Of a DNA stretch of 20,408 nt, positions 1 to 6,720 are shown piece by piece. Below the pieces are notes generated by a model that made no database searches, was not told the DNA's origin, and saw only the letters and a list, made by a program, of their open reading frames with translations. How positions within the stretch are numbered: position 1 is the stretch's first letter; each line of letters opens with the position of its first letter. The stretch is from NCBI GenBank assembly GCA_964447175.1, contig CAYURP010000049.1, forward strand, positions 1-20,408. The letters run 5' to 3'. The stretch comes from CAYURP01 sp964447175 (GTDB taxonomy: Bacteria; Zixibacteria; MSB-5A5; SM23-73-2). The position numbers were made by a program, and so were the translations under genes.

Positions 1-922
1 CCAGGTCCCATCTTTGAAACAAAGCGTGCCGAGAGTTATATTGAATCCCCTCGTCCATAAAGGCATTAGTGGCAATATTTCGTGCTAAACCGGTGTGGTG
101 TTCAAGGGTTAATAAATAACCAGCAGGGATGGAGTCATGATCTGTTCCCAGATGAATAGCTTCACAAAACCTATAGTTACCGTCATAATCTATTCTAAAG
201 GTCGAAGTGGTATCTGACCAAGGACTCCACTTTCCATCATCATCTCTGAATTTGATTTTCCAATAATAAACCGTTCTATGTTTAAACTTATTAGAACCAG
301 AATAAGCAACACCACATTTAGTCCCCTCTTTGCAAGCAGGATCAACAGCTATTGACCCTGAGTTCAAAAAATCAGAATCGTTCTGGGTTTCTGAAATCTG
401 AATCCAGCAGTAGTCAGTTAAATCTCCGTCATCTGCATCGTTGAAATAAGCAGTAAAATCAATAGTTGAATAAGTAGTAAAAACTCCAGTAGGATTTGTG
501 ATATCCTCCACCTGCAATCCTGTAGGAGCAGTAGGGTCAGTATTGGGAAGATTATAATAAATTACAGAATAAGGATCATAATTAATTCCAATATAATCTG
601 ATGTTCTAAATTGCCACACCTCATCGCTGGTGTCGGGTGCAATTCCGGTTTTGTATCTTATACCTTCCATTATGACTGGTATTACCCAAATAATCATAAA
701 TATACTAATCAACAACATAATAAAAGCCAACCAAAGTTTCACTCTAATCTCCGAAGTTTTTTTAGATACAAATAATAAGATACTTCCAACCAATACGAGT
801 GTTACTAAAAGAAGCGCTATATAGACACTACGAGATAACCCAACTGTAAGATAATATCCTGTGTAAAAGTGTAATATAAAAATTAGTATTTTCAAGTGTA
901 TAGCTATAATATGACTCAACAT
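1..922 (-). CDS. Membrane-anchored protein with fibronectin-type extracellular domain, partial (C-terminus outside window)
   Basis: An uninterrupted reading frame of 307 codons runs from an ATG at 922 off the left edge, so the C-terminus is missing. Counting from that ATG, residues about 4-26, 33-53 and 62-85 are strongly hydrophobic and could be membrane helices. Residues about 130-245 look like an extracellular beta-sandwich of the fibronectin type III kind: PTAPTGLQVEDI opens it, followed by FNDADDGDLTDYCW, a Cys pair (197, 203) and YYWKIKFRDDDGKWSPWSD. The start is uncertain. No Shine-Dalgarno site precedes the ATG at 922, whereas a GTG at 742 has GGAG six bases upstream and would give a signal-peptide-like N-terminus (VKLWLAFIMLLISIFMIIWV), leaving a secreted or single-anchor protein. 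The family is not recognised beyond the Ig/FN3-like fold; a surface or adhesion role is inference. The frame is AT-rich compared with the metabolic genes to the right. Confidence 0.6.
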   Translation of the reverse strand, partial: MLSHIIAIHLKILIFILHFYTGYYLTVGLSRSVYIALLLVTLVLVGSILLFVSKKTSEIRVKLWLAFIMLLISIFMIIWVIPVIMEGIRYKTGIAPDTSDEVWQFRTSDYIGINYDPYSVIYYNLPNTDPTAPTGLQVEDITNPTGVFTTYSTIDFTAYFNDADDGDLTDYCWIQISETQNDSDFLNSGSIAVDPACKEGTKCGVAYSGSNKFKHRTVYYWKIKFRDDDGKWSPWSDTTSTFRIDYDGNYRFCEAIHLGTDHDSIPAGYLLTLEHHTGLARNIATNAFMDEGIQYNSRHALFQRWDL

Positions 923-1264
923 TGGTCGTGCTGCTTTTTAAAATAGTCGCTCACAAGGAGACAAAGTCATATTCACGCCAAAACCGGTGAGGTAGATTAT
1001 GTTCAGAGACACACTTACTAACTTCAAAACTTTGAATACCTTTGGCAAAAGATTTTTCTGGGTAGCTTCGGATTCTCCCTTTGTGTTCACTCTGTTCTTC
1101 ATCTATGTTCCAATTAAAGAGAAATACAGTTCTAAAGTCAAGTTTTTTGTCATAGCTCTTGGGAATTATCATAGGACTCAATCAGTTAGTTGAAAGAGCT
1201 GTATATGCAATCTCAACTCTTTTAGTTCTTTCCCTTCCACCTAAAAGTGAATATATGTATAAGC
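923..1264. other. AT-rich intergenic stretch, no supported gene
   Basis: About 340 bases between the membrane protein and the phage-like pseudogene. On the minus strand a 76-codon frame (951-1181) with a TTG or internal ATG start is open, and the same frame upstream of its preceding TGA reads GGRERTKRVEIAYTALSTN, so this could be eroded coding sequence continuing the phage-like remnant. There is no Shine-Dalgarno site, no recognisable motif and no family I can name. I see no RNA gene or terminator here. Confidence 0.4.
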
Positions 1265-1645
1265 TCAAGCCAGTCTTGAGAATTTGTGTTTTTCCTTGCA
1301 ATCCATCACACCTGCCAAAATTAGAATATTGCAAGCAGCTTTTCTAACAGTTTCTGGATGGTATTTGAATCTCTCTTCCACACCTTTATTGGTTTTGATA
1401 TGTTTTGTTTCTATGAACTGGAGTAATTTCTTAGCTGCTTTCATAGCGTGCGCTGCGAGCATTCTTCTAACAGCCGTGCGATACTTCTCATCTGCTTCAT
1501 CTAAGAAAGTCTTGAAATATGAGCTTCTCTGCCAATTTCTAATAGTTCTTTCAGATACATTATTCCTTCTTGCAATCTATTGCTGAGTTAATTCGCTTTC
1601 CCATATGTCCTTAGCCACATCTATATGTTTTGAAGAAATCCTCAT
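1265..1645 (-). pseudogene. Phage-like helix-turn-helix protein (terminase small subunit-like), broken by an amber codon
   Basis: Reading from the ATG at 1645, the frame gives MRISSKHIDVAKDIWESELT, then two Gln and a TAG at 1577-1579, then IARRNNVSERTIRNWQRSSY and on to a TGA at 1265. Across the stop the pattern is a classic N-terminal helix-turn-helix (xQQxIARRxxVSERTIRNW), followed by a charged helical region (FLDEADEKYRTAVRRMLA) and KYHPETVRKAACNILILAGV. This layout is that of phage terminase small subunits and related phage helix-turn-helix proteins, which bind DNA at packaging or regulatory sites; the family name is inference. The TAG falls where such motifs normally have Glu (GAG), so one base change would explain it. 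TAG ends several intact genes nearby (mce, pccB, icmB, icmA), so readthrough or recoding is unlikely. No large terminase or other phage gene is visible, so this is a stranded relic. Confidence 0.55.
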
Positions 1646-1943
1646 TTTCGGCAACTTCCGGCAACTTTTTCACGTTTTCTTGGTGTTTAAAAGCATCGTT
1701 TTTTATGTCTACTGTTAGTTATAATAGCTTTGGGGATTTCTATTAACTACAACCCGCTTTCACCACTAACAACAAGCCTATGCAACTGAGACTAATTCCT
1801 TGAGCTTATATATGTTTGTGATTTCTGATATGATTTGGTTCAAACTGGAATCCATTGGGGGCGCTTTTTTAAATCCGTTGTTCAACAAAAAATTAAGGCG
1901 AGCGAAAATTAGAGACAATGATACTTTTCATCAAAGAATAATA
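1646..1943. other. Non-coding AT-rich stretch, nothing recognised
   Basis: About 300 bases between the pseudogene and the hairpins that end the butyrate kinase transcript. I see no open frame of useful length, no tRNA-like cloverleaf and no tandem repeat. A short GC-rich tract followed by a T run (GGGGGCGCTTTTTT, about 1857-1870, plus strand) resembles the tail of a terminator, but I find no matching stem arm. Confidence 0.4.
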
Positions 1944-1971
1944 CCAGAACCTAACTTAAGTTAGGTTCTGG
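1944..1971 (-). terminator. Perfect 28-nt palindrome downstream of butyrate kinase
   Basis: The arms CCAGAACCTAACTT and AAGTTAGGTTCTGG are exact reverse complements with no spacer. It is the second of two hairpins after the buk stop codon. On the minus strand it is followed by a T-containing but not uninterrupted T tract, so it may be a back-up terminator, an RNA 3'-end stabiliser or a protein-binding palindrome. Confidence 0.5.
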
Positions 1972-1982
1972 AAAACCAAATT

Positions 1983-2015
1983 AAAAAATTATCACAGGTT
2001 GAGACAACCTGTGAT
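1983..2015 (-). terminator. Rho-independent terminator of the acyl-CoA cluster
   Basis: Inverted arms ATCACAGGTTG (1991-2001) and CAACCTGTGAT (2005-2015) form an 11-bp perfect stem with a 3-nt loop. Read on the minus strand it is followed directly by AATTTTTTAATTT. It begins 23 bases after the buk stop codon, the expected place for the end of this transcript. Confidence 0.75.
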
Positions 2016-2037
2016 ACCAAATGGATAAATTAATTAT

Positions 2038-3138
2038 TTAATCTGTCTCAGATTTTACCGACTCGGGGTAGGTTTTCGCCTCTTCCTCTCCTCTTAAAAC
2101 CCTCAAACCTCCTAAGGCCAGTGCTTGCATTTCATCCTCGCCAGGGTAGACCAGGACTTTTCCTAAAAAACCAATCCATTCCTTGAGCCTGCCTATTATA
2201 TATTCTGAATTTGCCAAACCTCCAGTCAGGACGATAGCGTCGATTTGACCTTTTAATGCCACTGCCCGTGCCCCGATTTCACAGGCTATCTGATAAATCA
2301 TAGCCTCATATACAATTTTTGCTTTTTTATCCCCGGCTTCAATTCTTTTTTCCACCTCTTTACAATCATTGGTGCCCAGATAAGCTATTAACCCTCCTCC
2401 TCCAATCATTCTTTTCTTGATTTTTTCAAGACTTGTATCTTTAAGAAAACACCACTCCGCAAACTCCAGCATAGGTAAGGTGCCCGATCTTTCCGGGGTA
2501 AAGGGTCCTGATTGCAAGGCGTTGTTAGCATCGATGGTTTTCCCTTTTTTTAAAGCAGCTACAGTTATCCCCCCACCCAGGTGAACTACTATCAGGTTCA
2601 CTTGTTCTATTTTCTTATCCAGTTCCTCAGCTGCCAGCCTGGCCGTTGCCTTCACGTTAAGGGCATGAAAAATACTTATCCTGGGTATTTCTGGCAGACC
2701 GGTATATCTGGAGATCTCCTCGAACTCATCCACAGATGGCGGATCCACGATAAAAGCGGGTATGTGAAAATCCCAGCCGATTCCAAAAGCTAAAACCGCG
2801 CCCAGATTAGCCGGGTGCTCCCCCCCATAAGCCTTGCGTCCATCCTCGATCATCAGCTCGTTCACTTTATATGTTCCGCTTACCACCGGACGAAACAGTC
2901 CACCCCGGCCTACCACAGCGGAAAGGGATTCCGGTTTGATACCATGATTTTCCAAAAGATCTTTGATCAATTTCTTCCTGAACTCATATTGATCCCATAC
3001 CCTTTTAAAGGGATCCAGCTCTAACTTGCCGTGAGAGATATTGGAGGTGAAAAGCTCTATCTCGTTTTCGAAAATGGAAATTTTGGTTGAAGTGGATCCA
3101 GGGTTGATAACCAGAATCCTGAATTTCTTATTCTTCAT
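2038..3138 (-). CDS. buk: Butyrate kinase (branched-chain fatty acid kinase)
   Basis: Cytoplasmic acetokinase-family enzyme that interconverts butyryl-phosphate (or isobutyryl/isovaleryl-phosphate) plus ADP with the free acid plus ATP. The 366 residues match the usual family length. The ASKHA phosphate-1 motif NPGSTSTK is at residues 12-19, followed by GRGGLFRPV near 78, the conserved GGEHPANLGA near 105, ISIFHALN, the phosphate-2 motif VVHLGGGI and the adenosine motif IVLTGGLANS near the C-terminus. GGAGAAG stands four bases before the ATG, supporting this start. It lies last in the cluster, 200 bases after the leucine dehydrogenase-family gene. In Bacillus bkd operons bcd and buk are also adjacent, together with phosphate butyryltransferase, which is not seen here; the acyl-phosphate would have to come from an enzyme encoded elsewhere. 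Whether straight or branched acyl groups are preferred cannot be read from the sequence. Confidence 0.95.
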   Translation of the reverse strand: MKNKKFRILVINPGSTSTKISIFENEIELFTSNISHGKLELDPFKRVWDQYEFRKKLIKDLLENHGIKPESLSAVVGRGGLFRPVVSGTYKVNELMIEDGRKAYGGEHPANLGAVLAFGIGWDFHIPAFIVDPPSVDEFEEISRYTGLPEIPRISIFHALNVKATARLAAEELDKKIEQVNLIVVHLGGGITVAALKKGKTIDANNALQSGPFTPERSGTLPMLEFAEWCFLKDTSLEKIKKRMIGGGGLIAYLGTNDCKEVEKRIEAGDKKAKIVYEAMIYQIACEIGARAVALKGQIDAIVLTGGLANSEYIIGRLKEWIGFLGKVLVYPGEDEMQALALGGLRVLRGEEEAKTYPESVKSETD

Positions 3139-3338
3139 ATCTTCTCCAATTTAATTCAATGTTGAGAAGTCAATTCCCTCAACGTCTTAATTATCCTTTC
3201 CATTAGTTGACAATCGGTAAACAAAATATCTTGCTTGCTTTATCTTTCTTTAGAAATCAACTTCGTATTTCATATGCTCCAATTTAAGCTTCGATCTTTT
3301 AGATAAAAGGTTCAGCAAAACTTCAATTTATCGAACAA

Positions 3339-4412
3339 TTACACCAGAATATTCTTCACTCTACCCACACTTTGAAGCCTTTCTGCAGCTATTTTGTATC
3401 CCGCTTCATAGGGTGATATTTTATCTTTTTTTGATTTAGCAATGACTTTAGCCATCATGTCATAGATTTTTTTAGCCGAAGCCAAAGCCTGATCTTTGGA
3501 GAGGATCCTGAATTGATCCTCAGTTAAAAACATCTCACCTGCGTTTATGACGAAATCAGGGGCAACCAAAATTCTCATCTTGCGAAGCTCCTGGCACAGA
3601 TCTGGAGTCTCCAAAAGGTTATATGCCGCTCCAGCGATTATTCTGCATCTAAGATCAGTAAGGTTTTTTCTTGTAACCACGGGCCCCAAAGCGCAGGGTG
3701 ACAGGATATCGCATTCCGTGGACACGATCTCTTCCGGCTTCACGATTTTTGTTTGAGGGTATCGGTCCTGTATGTTTTTTATTTTGTCATAGTTCAGATC
3801 AGTTACTATGAGCTCTACATTCTCCTGCATAAGATAGTCTGCTAATTTGCTACCTACACTCCCCACTCCCTGAATAGCTATAACCAATCCATCCAGTTCG
3901 GAGACACCGTAAACCTCCTTAGCACAAGCTTTCATCCCCCAGTAAATCCCGTAGGCGGTGATCTCAGAGCTTTCCGCTCCGCCGGTAGGATATCCAAATA
4001 GCAGAACATGATCCGTCTCCCTTTTGATGTATTTCATATCCTCAGTGTCGGTGCCCAAATCGGGATAGGTCACAAATCTCCCTTTTAAACCTTCGATGAA
4101 TCTGCCCAATGCCCTGAAATACGCTTCATCCGGATGATCATCAAAATCGTGTAACAAAACCACTTTCCCACCTCCGGTATCTGAATCAGCTATAGCCGAC
4201 TGGCAGGTCATAATCTGGGCCAGCTGAAAAACGTCAGCGATTGCTTCCTTTTCGGATTTGTATTTCCACAGCCTGCAACCCCCGATGGCTTTTCCCAGGG
4301 TGGTGTTATGTATGGCAATTATGGCCTTTAATTCAGTCGGTTGATGATAACAGAAGATCAGCTCCTCATGCCCATGTGCTTCCATCTCTTCAAATATGTC
4401 AAACTTACCCAT
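3339..4412 (-). CDS. Leucine/valine dehydrogenase-family protein with altered substrate-binding lysine
   Basis: A 357-residue member of the Glu/Leu/Phe/Val dehydrogenase family, whose enzymes reversibly deaminate branched-chain amino acids with NAD+. Visible features are NTTLGKAIGGCRLW (36-49), the glycine-rich GGGK with the catalytic Lys at 83, Asp118 in the TYPDLGT segment (equivalent to Asp115 of Bacillus LeuDH), GGAESSEITAYGIYWGMKA, and a Rossmann fold with GVGSVG near 180 and an acidic residue in IVTDLN. The residue 12 before the catalytic Lys is Lys68 in LeuDH (MTYK) and binds the substrate carboxylate; here it is Gln71 (MTCQ). Amino-acid dehydrogenase activity is therefore plausible but not assured. 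The gene starts one base after the epimerase stop, with AAGGAG inside the end of that gene, so the two are probably translationally coupled. In Bacillus, bcd also sits next to buk in a branched-chain keto-acid operon. Confidence 0.8.
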   Translation of the reverse strand: MGKFDIFEEMEAHGHEELIFCYHQPTELKAIIAIHNTTLGKAIGGCRLWKYKSEKEAIADVFQLAQIMTCQSAIADSDTGGGKVVLLHDFDDHPDEAYFRALGRFIEGLKGRFVTYPDLGTDTEDMKYIKRETDHVLLFGYPTGGAESSEITAYGIYWGMKACAKEVYGVSELDGLVIAIQGVGSVGSKLADYLMQENVELIVTDLNYDKIKNIQDRYPQTKIVKPEEIVSTECDILSPCALGPVVTRKNLTDLRCRIIAGAAYNLLETPDLCQELRKMRILVAPDFVINAGEMFLTEDQFRILSKDQALASAKKIYDMMAKVIAKSKKDKISPYEAGYKIAAERLQSVGRVKNILV

Positions 4413-4413
4413 A

Positions 4414-4815
4414 CTATCTCTCCTTTAACTCGATCAATACCCCGGAAGAATTTTCAGGATGTAAAAAGGCGATTTTCTTTCCAGTAGCACCGATCCGAGG
4501 TTTCTGGTCTACCAGTTTCACTCCTTTTTCTTTTAGCTCACGTAGTGCCTCTTCTACATTATCCACCAGAAAACATATGTGGTGTATTCCTTCTCCCTTT
4601 TTCTGGATAAATTTCTCCACCGGCGATTCCTCTCCCAGAGGTTGAATCAGCTCAAGTTTCGTATTACCAATTTCCATAAAGGCAACTCTTACCTTCTGGT
4701 TGGGAACATCTATCGGTTCGGATATTTTCAATTTCAGTGTTCCTCCATAGAACTCCGAAACTTTCCTGATATCCCGGACAGCAATCCCTATATGATCGAT
4801 CTCAATTATCTTCAT
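4414..4815 (-). CDS. mce: Methylmalonyl-CoA epimerase
   Basis: A small (133 aa) glyoxalase/VOC-fold metalloenzyme that interconverts (S)- and (R)-methylmalonyl-CoA, linking the carboxylase product to the mutase. Two VOC half-modules can be seen. The first begins MKIIEIDHIGIAV with the metal ligand His8; the second holds GEGIHHICFLVDN (His78/79) and ends GVLIELKER with Glu129 as the C-terminal ligand. FLHPENSSG is also typical. It follows the methylmalonyl-CoA mutase large subunit and precedes the dehydrogenase-family gene by one base. Its start lies at the edge of a CT-rich heptamer array, whose minus-strand GAGAG/AAAG bases are the only purine-rich tract available as a ribosome-binding site. 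A few VOC relatives have other substrates, but the neighbourhood makes the epimerase assignment strong. Confidence 0.95.
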   Translation of the reverse strand: MKIIEIDHIGIAVRDIRKVSEFYGGTLKLKISEPIDVPNQKVRVAFMEIGNTKLELIQPLGEESPVEKFIQKKGEGIHHICFLVDNVEEALRELKEKGVKLVDQKPRIGATGKKIAFLHPENSSGVLIELKER

Positions 4816-4904
4816 TCTTTACTCTCTACTCTCTACTCTCTACTCTAAACTCTTTACTCTTTTCTCTTTACTCTTCATTCTAAACTCTTTACTCTCAACT
4901 CTCT
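4814..4904. repeat. CT-rich heptamer array between mutase and epimerase genes
   Basis: Thirteen consecutive 7-base units of the form ACTCTNN (for example ACTCTCT, ACTCTAA, ACTCTTT, with two ATTCTNN and one TCTCTTT) run in strict phase from 4814 to 4904. They cover the start codon edge of mce and the last codons and TGA of the upstream mutase gene. Related shorter arrays occur near 8751-8806 and 12446-12487. Confidence 0.85.
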
Positions 4905-6487
4905 TTGTATTCCCCCCATATTTCCCTTAAGACATCACATATCTCTCCAATGGAAGCATAGGTTTCAACGCAATCCATTACCGGATATACCAGATTCTCA
5001 TTGGTTTTAGCTTTTTCCTTCAATTCATTTAACTTTGATTCCACTTTTTTGTTATCTCTTTTGTCTTTGATATTTTTCAGCTTTCGTATCTGTTCTTTTT
5101 GCACTTCCGGATTGACTCTGAATATGTCCTCTTTTATCTCCTGCTCTTCCACAAATCTATTAACCCCCACCACTATCCTCTCGTCTTTCTCTATTTTTTT
5201 CTGATAATCATAAGCACTATTTTGGATTTCTTTTTGATAATATCCCGATTCCACAGCCCACAGGGCGCCACCATTCTCCTCTATGTGATCTATGTATTTA
5301 AAAACCTCCTCTTCTATCCTGTTGGTAAGGATTTCCACAAAATAAGATCCGCCCACCGGATCCACCGTATTGGTCACCCCGGACTCGTAAGCAATTATCT
5401 GCTGGGTTCTCAGGGCAAGGGAAGCAGCTTTTTGAGAGGGTAAACTCAAAGCCTCGTCCATGGAATTGGTATGAAGAGATTGCGTTCCACCTAATACAGA
5501 TGCTAAGGCTTGCAGAGTCACCCTCACCACGTTGTTCTCTGGCTGTTGAGCAGTCAGGGTACATCCTGCGGTCTGGGTATGAAAGCGAAGACGACAGGAA
5601 TCATCATTTTTGGCATTGAACTTCTCCTTCATAATCTTAGCCCAAAGCCTTCGAGCTGCTCTGAACTTACAGATCTCCTCAAAGAAATCGTTGTGGGAAT
5701 TAAAGAAAAAAGAAAGCCTTTGAGCAAATTCGTCCACCTCCATCCCAGCTTCTATGGCTGCTTTGACATAAGCTATGCCGTTTGAGAGGGTAAATGCGAT
5801 CTCCTGAACCGCAGTTGATCCGGCTTCCCGAATATGATACCCGCTAATGCTAATAGTGTTGAATTTGGGAAGATTATCCTTGGCAAATTTGAATATATCG
5901 GTTATCAATCTCATTGAAGGTTTTGGTGGATAGATGTACGTTCCCCGGGCAATGTATTCTTTAAGTATATCATTCTGAATTGTGCCGGAAATCAAAGAAA
6001 ATGGAATTTTACTCTTCTTAGCCAGGACCAAATACATAGCCAGAAGAACAATTGCAGTGGAGTTTATGGTCATAGAGGTGCTGACCTTATCCAGAGGAAT
6101 TTGGTCAAAGAGTATCTCCATATCCTTTAAGGTATCAATGGCTACTCCTGTCTTTCCAACTTCGCCTGAAGACAATGGATGGTCGGAGTCATAGCCAATC
6201 TGGGTGGGAAGATCAAAGGCAACAGAGAGCCCGGTCTGTCCCCTTTCCAGAAGATACCTGTACCTTTTGTTCGATTCCTCAGCAGTTCCGAATCCGGCAT
6301 ACTGCCGCATAGTCCACAAACGCCCCCGATACATATTCGGATATATGCCTCGGGTAAAAGGATACTCACCAGGAAATCCGAGATCAGCCTGGTAATTCAA
6401 ATCCCTAATATCCTCAGGGGTATAAAGCTCATTTATCGAAATGTTAGAGGAAGTTAAGAGTTCTTCATTTCTTTCGGTTCTATTCAT
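4895..6487 (-). CDS. Methylmalonyl-CoA mutase large (substrate-binding) subunit
   Basis: A 530-residue TIM-barrel subunit that rearranges (R)-methylmalonyl-CoA to succinyl-CoA using adenosylcobalamin. It lacks the C-terminal B12-binding domain and needs a separate small subunit. Conserved blocks include FPGEYPFTRGIYPNMYRGR (38-56), RQYAGFGTAEESN (61-73), SMTINSTA, TIQNDILKEYIARGTYIYPP, SISGYHIREAG with catalytic His218, HTQTAGCTLTAQQPENN and GGTQSLHTNSMDEALSLPS. Tyr63 and Arg181 occupy the positions of Tyr89 and Arg207 of Propionibacterium MCM (same spacing, 118 residues), the residues that recognise the methylmalonyl carboxylate, so this paralog is the true MCM type. The ATG at 6487 has no clear Shine-Dalgarno site, but a TGA lies in frame shortly upstream. 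It is followed by epimerase, fitting the succinate-propionate route. The 3' end lies in a heptamer array. Confidence 0.93.
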   Translation of the reverse strand: MNRTERNEELLTSSNISINELYTPEDIRDLNYQADLGFPGEYPFTRGIYPNMYRGRLWTMRQYAGFGTAEESNKRYRYLLERGQTGLSVAFDLPTQIGYDSDHPLSSGEVGKTGVAIDTLKDMEILFDQIPLDKVSTSMTINSTAIVLLAMYLVLAKKSKIPFSLISGTIQNDILKEYIARGTYIYPPKPSMRLITDIFKFAKDNLPKFNTISISGYHIREAGSTAVQEIAFTLSNGIAYVKAAIEAGMEVDEFAQRLSFFFNSHNDFFEEICKFRAARRLWAKIMKEKFNAKNDDSCRLRFHTQTAGCTLTAQQPENNVVRVTLQALASVLGGTQSLHTNSMDEALSLPSQKAASLALRTQQIIAYESGVTNTVDPVGGSYFVEILTNRIEEEVFKYIDHIEENGGALWAVESGYYQKEIQNSAYDYQKKIEKDERIVVGVNRFVEEQEIKEDIFRVNPEVQKEQIRKLKNIKDKRDNKKVESKLNELKEKAKTNENLVYPVMDCVETYASIGEICDVLREIWGEYKES

Positions 6488-6537
6488 AGTTTTTTTGATG
6501 TATCAGCATTAGAAGATACTAATATTAAATTTCCTTT

Positions 6538-6605
6538 TGTCATTCTGACCCCGCCTTTGGCGGGGGAAGAATCTCAAAGACCCTTCGCTTTCGCTCAGGG
6601 TGACA
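6538..6605. repeat. REP-like imperfect inverted repeat
   Basis: Outer arms TGTCATTCTGA (6538-6548) and TCAGGGTGACA (6595-6605) pair over 11 positions, two as G-U. Inside are a perfect GC hairpin, CCCCGCC-TTT-GGCGGGG (6549-6565), and the segment CCCTTCGCTTTCGCTCAGGG. From general knowledge, elements with TGTCACCCTGAGCGAA-type ends are dispersed in intergenic regions of many bacterial genomes. The rest of this 233-base gap, 6606-6720, shows no supported gene or clear signal. Confidence 0.7.
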
Positions 6606-6720
6606 GCAACGTTTTCGAGGCCATCGGGGTTGAATCCTGGTGACTTTGTCCGAGATACAATCCTGAAATCTTGCGATATATTCTGTGAAGCAGTCCTGCG
6701 GACGTGTTTGGCTTATGAGA

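Noticed and set aside
951..1181. 76-codon minus-strand frame left of the phage relic
   Set aside because: TTG start without a Shine-Dalgarno site, no recognisable motif, and surrounded by frames that are equally open by chance. It is kept only as a note in the intergenic entry.
1577..1579. TAG as a recoded sense codon (Pyl or Gln) in the phage-like gene
   Set aside because: TAG is the ordinary terminator of several intact genes in this window (pccB, icmB, icmA, mce), and no recoding signal is seen, so a simple nonsense mutation or sequencing error is more likely.
1284..1586. 100-codon plus-strand frame with hydrophobic residues
   Set aside because: It is antisense to the helix-turn-helix pseudogene, whose minus-strand reading gives a coherent motif. 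The hydrophobic look comes from the complement of charged helical codons.
1838..1870. tRNA remnant or attachment site suggested by GGTTCAAACTGG followed by a GC tract and T run
   Set aside because: No cloverleaf arms pair around it and no direct repeat of it is visible in the window.
4814..4904. CRISPR array or coding tandem repeat
   Set aside because: Units are only seven bases with no unique spacers, and there are stop codons in the relevant frames. It is a short tandem repeat.
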